A stretch of DNA of 64,000 bases from Larus michahellis (lineage: Eukaryota; Chordata; Aves; Charadriiformes; Laridae). The DNA is taken from assembly GCF_964199755.1 (NCBI RefSeq), contig NC_133907.1:1307001-1371000 (forward strand). The letters run 5' to 3'. Of this stretch, positions 42,101-54,100 are shown one piece after another. The stretch's first letter is position 1. Each line of letters opens with the position of its first letter. The notes under the pieces are model-generated. The model did no database searches and was not told the origin of the DNA. It was given only the letters and a program-made list of their open reading frames with translations. Made by a program: the position numbers and the translations under genes.

Positions 42101-45100
42101 GAATTCCATAGTCCAGGATTTGACTCGATTCTGACCCGGAAAGACATTAAGAAGCAGAAATAAAATTAAAATGTTACTTTGAAGTCTTTGTTCAACTGGA
42201 ACAGAAGCAAAAATACATATACTCAAACTGCAGTTCAGTGACACATATAATTTTGTTTGATTTTAGTGAATGCCTAATCAAAAATGCACTAAACCAGGTG
42301 CTATAAATGCTATAACCTCAAGACATTAACATTTCACAACTACAGCTGAATGTATCATATGTTTTTAAGAGTATTTCAACACTGCATAATAATTTGAGAT
42401 TCTCTGCACACACCCTTCTCATATTATTCACAAAGGAAGAACTATGGTTCTAGTAAAAGCAAGTTAACTCTGGGGTCAGAACTGATGAGTGAATACAAAT
42501 TTTGGCTAATTTTATGAGTTCAGTCTGACTTTAGACATATTAAACCTGAAATCCATAGGAGAAGAAAACATTATGCAATAAAGTAAAACACAGTATTTTC
42601 AACAAGTTGCTGACTGGAAAACTCTTAGCTCTTTAAAAATATGTATTACGACAAATTACAATAGAAATTAATGTTATTCTAAGTAAAAGACTTAGATAAA
42701 TATGACATGCATACTCCAGTAGGTTCTTGATAGAAATTCTTTGTTCTGGTCTCATTTATTGCATTATTGTTAGACCTTTCAGCAGAGCTCATCATTTCCA
42801 AAGGTAATTTAAATCGCCCTTTACAAGGAGTGGCTGAAAACAAACCAGAAACATGTTAAAATTCTACCATTTCTTCTATTACAATTACTGTGCTGTCTGT
42901 GTCATCAATATGAAGAGTTCTGCCTGTGATCACATCTATTCCTTAAACTTCAAAAAAAAGTTGTCTAGTATTTATATCAACTCATTATGTACCTATTATA
43001 ACTCTATTGATTTCAATTAAATTACATGGAGGTTAATGAGCCCATAGACTGTGGATGCCTGGAGGCAAGCGGTGTAAAAATTACAGCCTGGCTCTAGTAG
43101 AAAATAGTTGGTTGCCTAATTAAAGATTTTACTGTAATATATTTTTGCTGGAATAGACTGTGTGGCTAAGTTCCAAATGAAGTTACAGAAGTTCTCAGTC
43201 CTGTCCTATCTTAATTTGAAAATGCTTTTTTCTCTAGCCTCTGTTACTCTTAATTTATGTGTGACACATGGTTGCACATAACTAAGGACACTGAGGCACT
43301 TGAGACTGTTAGAGCAAGAAAATTAAGCCCAATAGTCATGCTATTCTGCCACTAGTTGTATCTCCAGCATCTACTGGTCTTTGTCTTACAAACGTCTCCC
43401 CTCATAGAAAGCATTAAATATCTGTCACAGTAAGACTATTAGTAGAAAAGTGATGATTCCTACTTGTGGTAAAATCTCTTCCTTATCCTTTTCTCTATAT
43501 GAGAGGCATTTTTGACGTAAGTATCACTAGCACTGGACCTGTGACTCAAACTTGCAGTGGATCCCACCTTGCCCACTGGCCATATAATCAACTCCCCTTT
43601 TAAGAAACACATGCAGTGTCTAGGTAAAATGCTAGTGATGCACACATTGGAGAAAGCCGATTTTCCACTGCAACTGCTATAAAAGCACTAACTGTACTAC
43701 TGACCAGTAGCAAGTGGCCTAGTTTAAAAATTTCAAATTTAAAATCACCTGCTAGGGAGATTTTATAAGGTCTACTTTTTGTTTCCAGCTCTGCAAAGGA
43801 TCGCAGTTCATGCTTGCATTTCGAGACGATTTAGAACATATTTTTACCCTGAAAGCACTCGTAAACATACATGTGCTAACAAATACCAGTGGACTCCTTG
43901 TGGAAAATCTTGTAGTTCCAGGAATAAGCACGGATGCTTCGGACACCTTCTTTTTACCAGACGTAGTTATCTTGAGGAACAGAAAACACTTGACCATAAT
44001 ACACAGATTTAAGGATGACAACAAAAGATTCCAGAAAACCTATTTCCAAGAGTCTTTTGACACTTTCTGTTATTGGAATGTCAATTGCTGCACATAGCAA
44101 TGCAAAGTGATTTTTATGCAGCTCCCTATTTAGAGAAAGTTCACCAAAATACTTGAATGGTATACTACTTAAAACTAATGGTTTTAAACTGAGATCAGTG
44201 ATTGTTGTTTTCTAAATTGATTCAATAAAGCATGGACAAATCCCGCCCCTTGTTAACAAGCAAAGTAAGCAAGATGATTCCCAGGAGTTTCTGCAAAGCC
44301 ATCACATAAGCTATAAACCAGCAGAGCCTCAGGAACAGGTTTACTAGACTCCTGCTAGCAAGATATGCATGACGAAGACACGGTGACACTGCTTCTTCTT
44401 TCCCCCCATCCCTAGCATATCTGTAGTTAGTACCAGTACAGCCGTTAGACATTTATAGCTTTAGAGTGACTGGGGGGCAACAGAAACACCAGGCTTAATG
44501 AATGCGGGTCCTCTCAGTTAAACCAGAGAATCAGCAACACGTAGGAGCAGTGCCATGAAATTGTGATTTGAGTAACCAGGATACAGGGTTCACCTTGACA
44601 GCCACATGGGTTTTTGTTATCATCAGTCTTTGTGAACACCAAGCCTACAGGCCTTGTCTCTAATTACAGCTATTGCTATTGATGATCATTGGTAAGTCTC
44701 CAGAGGCCATATATGGGACTTGCGCGTATCATAAGACATCTAAGCATGTCTTGAAAACATTTCTCTTTAAAGAGAATTCTCAGAGCATAATGGTCTAAAG
44801 AACATTAACAACTGCTTTTTGTTTCTGTCACATTGTTATAATTTCAAGATACATGACAATGAGAAACTTTTTTGAAAAGGGATTTATATAGCTTAGTGTC
44901 AAGTCATAAGAAAAACAACCAATCAAACCCTGTATTGATTATATACCAATTGTAAAATAACAGAGGGTTTATATTAGAAAATATGACAAATATTTAAATT
45001 GACTTCTAATGTGCTCTATTCTGTTTTGATAATCCTACTTACCTTGGAGGAACCACCTCTGCATTTTTGTTGATGGTTATTTTTACTCAGAGTCCTCGAA

Positions 45101-48100
45101 GTTCCAGGAAGTTGCTGCGTTTTCAACTTACTGAGTTTCTCCTCCTCTTCAGATTTTTCTTCCAAACATGGGGACAACTGACTTTCTGGTACCAGAACCT
45201 ATGTAATATTTTGGATTTAAAAAAAAAATAAAGATATATTTACACTATATTTGGATTTTATTATGTTTTATATTTATACTAACACACACAAAGCAACTTC
45301 TTTACCCTAAGTAACACATTCCTCACTGTAGATTTTGATAAACTTCAGAGATTCTATACTTTTAGTTGAAAAGCATCCAATCTAACTGTTATTTTTGCTA
45401 ACAAGAACGGGTTACCAAATCACAATTCACACAGAACCTTCCCTGTGTATACTTGTCTGAAGTATTCTAGGATTTGGATATTAATATTATTCTCTACTCA
45501 AATACATACAATACATACGTAGAAATCACTTAACTGATTTTAGAGTTGCCTTCACCTATTGGCATTTTAAAAGCCATTGGTTTTATAGAGAATGTTCATA
45601 AAAGAGCTAATAATCAGACTAAACATAAAAAACAAGTAAACAATCATCTCAGTATACTGAAGTAAAATACCTGCGATCCGCTTTCATCAAAGACGACGTG
45701 TACAGTTGTTTTGGCAACTGATGCAGACTGCTTCTTACTAAAGCCCTAGAATGTGAGTAACCATCTATGTAAAATATACACTTTGCTCACTTTTTTAAAA
45801 CAAGAAACAGAAAGAAAATATTTAAGTCAGAGATCATAAGTGTCTGAAATGAGGCTATAGGAGAAAATAGATTCTACAAGCTCATAGCACTTCCATTCCT
45901 CACGAGTTTCTCAGCCAGACAGAGTTCAGGGCAAAGCAGTTTGTTATAAGCAGTAAGGAGTAAGCTATGGCTTGCTAAAATTTTTTTACTAAGTGAGTAA
46001 TTTCATAAGAGTGGTAAATGTATTGCAAAATGCAATAGCTAATGAAAAATTTCTGAAATATTTGTAAGCACCCAGTTCTTGCATTTCTGGGAAATTATAT
46101 ATGCAAAACTTGACTTTAAGCTATGGCGATTCCTTTCCAGCCAGTTAATTTTTGTTGCAATCAATTTTATACCTTATTGAAGCTTAACATGTTACGGGAG
46201 AAATGCTGTTCTCTAATGGTGATGTTAATCAGAAACTCTTGGTATAATAGATACCAATAATCACAGCTATAACAACATTTATACAGCACCAAGACATTTA
46301 TTTTGAATCAATTAAAAACTATTCAAAAAGGTGTTTAAATCTTACCTTACATTTACTTAATCCATAGATCTTTCTGGTTACATCTTTGATTTCCAAGATA
46401 GAATCAAAATATAAAAAAAATTTCTCTCCTTCTTGACTACCCACATTCATTCGGCTTTTTAGATCTATGGTTAATAATTTCCTTGAACCTTTTTCTGGAC
46501 AAAAATGAAATTTGAAAAGTAGTTTCGTTACAATTTAACAGCATCTCATACGTTTGAAAGTACGTGAAACTTACTCGTATTCTTCAGTTCAGCTATTAAG
46601 ATGTGTATTTTATTTAATTCGCTCTGACCTCCCATCAGTTTTATTAGCGAAACAAGTCAAGATTCCATCTTTTAGAAATACTTATTCTATTTATTAGCCT
46701 GTGGAATTTTCTTTGAAGGTTATTAACTATAGCTGCAGACAAATCATAGATATTTACAAAGCTATTCTAATTAGTTTAATGGAGATATTATTAAATGTCA
46801 TTGTCTTATGCCTTATTTTGCACTGAAATAGCTGTAACACGTTTTTTAAAAATTCTTTTAATAAAATCACACCTGCATGCCTAGAATGCAAATGCAAACA
46901 CAGTGCAATTTTATCTGATAAAAATAGTACCTGTAATATTTTAAGTGGGATTTTTGCTTTGCTGAGGATTGAGTCCGTACTTTAGGATTAATCAATTTGA
47001 AAATCCAAGTTAGTGTGTAATAAAAGGTCAGATTTTTGAGTGCCAATACCTTCAAGGCTGTACAGATCTACCTCTTCTTCTGGTATAATGACTGTTTCCC
47101 ACTGATGATCCTTATATGAAAAATACATAGATAGAAATAGACAATAGAAGAGATAGAAAAGCATTATATTACAATTAAATGATGTGCAGGGATCAGAAAG
47201 TTACTCAGGGAGAACAAATTTTCAACTTTTTAAATCCTCTGTTGCAAGGAGTGACAATGAACATACGCTTCATTTATAACAACGAACAATGTTTCAGAAG
47301 AGCTTTGGTAGAGACATTAATCTGAACAGTTGAGTTTCATTTACAAAAATTATAACTGCAATTTTGTAAATGGCTTCTTGTCCACATGTGCATATGTTAA
47401 ACTGTTTGCAAATAGTATTAGAAAATTATTACTTTGAAATTGTTTGATCTAAGTAGGTACACCAAATCTAGATCACTTTTTTCCCCCCCTCACACTGTAG
47501 ATGCACGTGTAGCTTCCACACTTTGATGTGGGGAAAAAAAATTTGATACGCTTGAAAGAATGCGTACCTACTGCCTCAGAACAATCTAGTACGACAGACA
47601 AAACTTAGCTTACTGTATCATCTGCTGCCACATAGAAAGATATACTTCTGCTACCAACGTTGAAATCAATCCAAAATTCTTCAAGATTTTCATCCAGTGG
47701 TACCTGTAGCTAAAACAAAAAAAAAGATTAAAGAATAAGAGCTAAGAGCAATGATTTATACCAGCTAACAGGCTTTGTGTTACAGTCTGACAAGCTTTAA
47801 ATACATACACATCTGGACGCTCCTAAAAAAAATAATTTTCTTGATCCTTATTTTTTTCTTAACTAGAAGGCATTCTTCAGCTGCGCAAATGAAAATATGT
47901 GGATATATGATAACTTACCTCATATTTATCAAGAGCTGCTGATAAACACGGATATGTAAAAACCCTGTAAGAAAAGGATGTTTTGTTAAGTATCCTAAAA
48001 TGCTTTAAAAAGATTTTGCGTATCTGAACACAGCAACTGGATTGTGTTTTCAGGACAAAACTTGTGTACTTTAGAGACCAAGAGATCACAGCCATCAAAA

Positions 48101-51100
48101 GAGCAATAGCTTGACTGCACTTCTTCCCCAAAGGAGATAACATGGAATTTTACACATCCTCACAATTAAAGCAGTGGTCTCAGACTACGTTCATACTTCT
48201 AACTTAGCTGATGGTATTTTAAGAATGGTATCCCAACTGAATATATACCTGATAAAGACATAACACAATATCTCTTTGCTGTCATGATACATAAAAGTAA
48301 CACGAACATCATGTAATCATATAGAAGAAAAAGGTTCGTATTTTTTCCACCTTTTCGTGTCCTATTTCTCTAGCAGATATTCCCCTTGATCATTATCTCA
48401 ATGTAAATTTCCTAAATCAATAACGGAATATATAGCAACTGATCACTAGCTATTGTTAGATGATGTTTATTGAATTAGTGAGCATCTAAAGATTTTGCAA
48501 CAGAACTGAACAGAATACAAAAACTAGTTCCTTATAAGCATTTATTAAAGGAAGCGCAGAAAGGTTACTCCCAATGAATGGCCACAAAATCCAAATAAAA
48601 AAGTAATATTAATTTTAAGAAATTCATTTTTACCTTCTTTTGTCTCCAAGCATGCCATTCACCTGGTTAAGAAATTTTCTGCAATCCTATTAAAACACAG
48701 AAATTTCTTAAAGAATTGTAAAACATAAGTTTACCTCCCTGGAAATATTTTTCATATGACTTACTGTTTCAAACTCAGAATCTTTAATTCCTTTAAATGC
48801 ATTGGACACAAACTCCATGGAAAACCACTGGCACGCCAGTTCTCCTCTTTGTTTCTCTGATATCATTCTGCATAAAGCTTCCGTAATGGCGACTTGCAGG
48901 TCATAGTCTACAGCACAATACATTTCACAGGATTAGTCTTAAAGATACTACTGATGTGAAAAAGTTATTATTACGTAGGAAACTGGTATAAGCAGTGTTG
49001 AACATTTCACATTACATACCACATCACGATAGACAGGTAAAGATAGATAGATAAATAGATAAAGAATAGATAAAGATAGATAAAGAGCTAAGGGAATAAG
49101 CATGACTAAACAACTCATGTTTCACAATGAAATTTCAACCAAACTTTCAAGGAATGGCAGAGCAACACTAAGCATATGAGCAAGAGGTAAGATGTTTTCA
49201 GCTTTCACCTGTCTGAACTGGGAAATTGTTGGATACCAAAGTGCTCCCCGAGAGAAGTTACAGTACAACTAAACATGGCTAGCAGCTCACTCTCCTCAAA
49301 GACTGACTTCCTTATGAGCTTTTGCTATTTTAAAACTTATATTCTAGAGAAGAAGAGGACTGAAACCTTCGAAGACTTAGGCCTACACTGCACGCATCTG
49401 AAAAATTCCAGTTTGCAGACTGTTTTCATGCAGTATTTGTCTTTGTCAAAGGACTGTAATTGCAACATTCTGCAGCTGCTAAATGCCTTCTCTGGATTTT
49501 TAATTGATCTGCATGTAATACTAAGTTATTTATTAAGTCCCATGCTCACCTCCAGCATCCAAAATTCTCCTCCCCATGTCACTCCTGCCAAACAAAGTAA
49601 CGTTTCAGAAAAATATGACCACAACACAAAGCATAGAAGACCAGTTTAGTTAATGACAAGCTTTCAATGTCTGAGACAAAACCCTGATTCCGCTGAACTA
49701 TCAGACTTCAAAGGGCTAAGTCTGTTATGCTAAGGATATACATCTGAAAGTACTACTGGGGAAGCAAATCACCACATATATAATTTTTTTTCCTATTTGT
49801 TTTTTGAAATACTGTAAAAAAAAAATTCCCAACATGAATACCTTGTCCTTCCAGTGACTGATTCACTGTGCTTCACACACTTTCTTATAAATACAAGTTT
49901 AATTATTTTAAGACAACTGGGATGAGAAGCCTGACTCAGGTCGGGAAACAGGTAAATTTTGGCTTGTGACGGAGAATAACCCATGAGAATACCTGCCCAC
50001 AGCCACTACCCCAGGCAACACAATAGCAAATGCAAAAGTGAGTTAAAAAGGGACCAATCTGCACGCATTAAAAGCGGCCTTAGTAAAAATTGCCTTCCCA
50101 ATTATCCAAATGATATAATGATATACAAATTATACTGAAGATTATTTACATGACAAGCAACGTTTCCTTTGAAGAAAATATTTTTTTCCTGGCATCTCGA
50201 GGCATGTTGTCAAGCATTAAATTAAGTTTTCTTACTACCTAAGAAGAGTGGAAAAAAGGGAGTAAGATTCAATATAAAATAAGTTCTTAAAATTTAAGTT
50301 ATTCTTATTATGGGCCCTTGTCATATATTTCTTACCACTAAAGAAAGTAACATGCTTAAATAATTGCAAAACAAGAAAAGACAATGAGTTCTATCAGATC
50401 TGAAATTGTATTTATCTTAATATAACTACCTCAATTTCAATAAATTAGATTAGTTTTAATGTGAACAACCTGTTAAAGGATTATGTTTCTTATTTGCAGG
50501 TTTAAATATAGAAAAAATACTTCCAAAGCTAGTTCTGTCTGCAGCCAATTGCTGAGCTAAAGTGTGTCTTAAATTTGCATTAAAAAGCCTTTCCTTTGGG
50601 GATGTAGCCTTTACAGAAGACTTTTTTTGAAACCTCCCCTTTCTTTAGAGAGGGAAAAAAAACCAACCTGACAACCTAAAGTTACTAAAATAAATAGGAT
50701 AAATTCCGGTATACTACAAGTTATACAAACTCTAAAGAATTTACAACCAAGAGTATTAATCCTATTTATAGCAGTTATAATACAGCATATTATTTCCTAT
50801 GTTTTTATACAGCTTTCTCCACGGCATCTTAATACTGCTGTTTTGTAATTTATTGTCCAAACCAAAAATTATAGGTCAGTAATCTGAAAAAAAACAACCA
50901 ACCCCCAACATATAAACAATAACAAACATTCCCATATCATCGTTCTGATACTATTCTCTTTTTTTTGTAGCACCTGTACGGTTAAATTACTATCTTCATA
51001 AAGTCTGTTAAAATACTAACCAGAAAGTTGTTGCTTAGAAAGAATAATGTTTACCTCCTGTTGAACATAAATACTAATTCTTACATCAGTGATGAGAGTA

Positions 51101-54100
51101 CATGTTCTCAGAACAAAGTTTTCTAGTATTTGCATTTTACCTAATGAACACGAAAAAAAAAGTTATCAAGAGTGTACTAGGGTACTCATCAACATTTGGA
51201 AAAAGATTCATTTTCATATAGAAATAAAATACGGTATCTCTCCCTTTCCATATAGCATTATTGATATTTAAAAATAAACACCTTAAGATTCATGGTTAAA
51301 TGTAAGACAGAATAATTACTTCAATTTACAGTAAATATGGCTCTTTATGATGTTTCTATTCCTGTGCATCACTGCATAAGTCCCCTGGGCATGAGATCAT
51401 TGTTTTTAAAATATAATCAGATCAATTCTGTAACTTAGCTCTCTGAGATATAATTCAGACCCTTGTATTTATTTTCCCAGGGACAAGGAAATTAATCTTT
51501 CATTTTGATCACGACAGCGCAATGGTCTGTAGTGACTTTCTGCCTACTGAAAGGTAAGAGCAGCGGGATATTCATGATAAGAAGGTCAATAAAGGACCAC
51601 TGTGCTATGCGGAGCTATGACAGTAGCTCAGAACCAATGCTGCTCTTAGGGAAAAACTCAGTTCAGTTGCCATCTCTGAGGAGACTAGACTATCCTGCTT
51701 TTTTATTACTGACATCAGCAAGTTACAAGGAAATCTGTCAGTAGAGAAACCTCAAATTAAACAACCAAATTTATAGTTGTCATTAAAGCTCTCTTCACAT
51801 GCATAAGAAATGTAGCCCTTTGTGTGCAGAACAGCCCTGCCGAGGATAAGCCCTTTTCTGTTACAGCTGATTAGCTGAAGCATATACATCTGGTGGTATA
51901 TTTACTTTAGATAAAAAACTTTGTACCACCCTCATTATACATGGTTTATCTCAGAATTACCTTGCCTCAAGATGGCTCCACAAGCAGTAAGGGTTATTTT
52001 AACACTGATAACTTTAAAATGTCTCTTTTCAGAATACTTTAACTATTGTATCTAGTGTATACTTTTTTTAAGCTCACCTTCAGGCCTGCTATCACATATA
52101 GCCTACAATAAAAACCAAAACATATCATTTTGATACTGTAAATATTACAGCATAAAAATCAGATAACACGTACCTAAAGCAAGTAATCAAAAAGCATTTA
52201 AGATTTTAAAATTATTTCCTCTTTAGTGAAGAACATAAGAGATTTCTTCTAATACCAAGTGTGGTTTCCCAAAATTATACACCACTTAAATATATGGAAA
52301 TTAATTCCTCAAAGACAAAAATTTTTATGAACAGAAGAAAACTCACAGATCTTATAAACTTGGGATCCTTCATAGGTAGTTTATATAATCAAAATTAGAC
52401 AAGATTAATTATTTTTTGTTCATTGAACATTTACATTTTTAGAGTTTTTTTAATTTTATTTCATTATGGTAATCATGAACAGGAAATGAGTATGAATATA
52501 GGTAACCTATCCAAAAAGACTTATCATCTATTCCAGAAATCACTGTAACATTAACTTTAGAAGGATATTAAACACATTTGAAAGACTTTTTGTTGCTAAA
52601 GTAGTAACAATTCCTTTGACAAATACACAATATTATCAATATATTTTTACCAGCAACACGTTGAAGAAATCTTCAGCCAGATTTGTAAGCATTTCATTCT
52701 TTTCATGTCCTCTGAGGATCAAAATTCCTTTTACCTTTTCAAACCAATTAACCATGTAAAGGGAAAAGAAATCTATTTTAATAGCATGAAAAATGATAAC
52801 AGTTTATATCATACTGAAGTAAAATTATACAAAGATTAAAACAACAGCAACAACATTACTGGTCTGCTGAGGGTATGTTAGCCCCAGACTGAAATTTCTC
52901 ACTCTCGCTAAACAAAGGTAGGTGATTTCAAACTAATATAAGTAATTTCTGTAGCTGACTTTCTAAGATGAGAACTAGAGATCTACTACAACTGCCATCA
53001 CAGACCAAAGAGCTGAAAACGGATAGTGGCTGAAGGAAGTGTGTTTGCAGGTGTGAATATAAGCATGAAGTTGTCACCACACGTTTTAAAGCAGTTGAGA
53101 AGGCAACTGACTAACGCTCATCTGACATTGCTGTTAATTTTCTTCAGTGAAATCTCTGGTGAAAGCAATAAGGGAGTGGTGTCTAATTTTCAGTATGCTT
53201 AGTATGTTGAGTTACAAATGATTAACGCGTTTAACATGTAGGCTGAAATAACACAATATATAAGCACTACAATCTGTTGAAAGAATAAGTACAATATTGC
53301 TGTTGCAAGTATTAACAACAACAAAATCATTAAATTGCACCAGGAAATTCCAATTCCTCATTGAGCAGCAGTACAGCCAGCTCATACAAAAAGGTATCGT
53401 CTTGTTGTAATTGCTGTAAGCATATCTAAATTAATTATATATCACACAATTTGCAAAACCTTCTCTGTGGTAGAGCAGCATCACTTTAAAAGTAGCTTCT
53501 TGTCAAATAACATTTAACTCTGAATAATATCTGTTGCAAAGTTATAAGAAATTCTTAATTCAGAAACAATCAAGAATCAAATCAAATACTAAGCATTACT
53601 TAAGCATGTTTTATTTATCTTATTTTTTTTTAGAAGTTCATATATGCTTTATGGTTATACTTATCCTCCCAATGAGACCGTATTTTATCATTGCTGGCAG
53701 CCCATCTTCTCCTGCTATGCTGACTTTTTTCCCACATTTCTGGATAGAATTTAGCAAAGCGGAAATGCTTTTGACTTCTTGTCTGTCAAGTTCCTGAAAT
53801 TGAAATTTTAACATACTCTTTAGAGTAGAGTTCTAGAAGAACCTGCATCTAATTAACCAGATGCCATTTTGTTCTCAAAAGCCAACTTAATTGCAGCTTG
53901 AAGTAGAGGTTTCATTCTTAAATTTTATTTCAGTTTTCCAAATCAGCTGCTGGTATAAACCAAGCTAAATGAAAAAAATCTTTTTCAGACTTTTACAATG
54001 ACAGTATAGGTGATTCTGATGTAACAATTACATTACCCGACAGAGAAGCCTGTCTAATTTGTTGACAAACTGTTTACTGCATTTGTGAGAGACATTTTCA

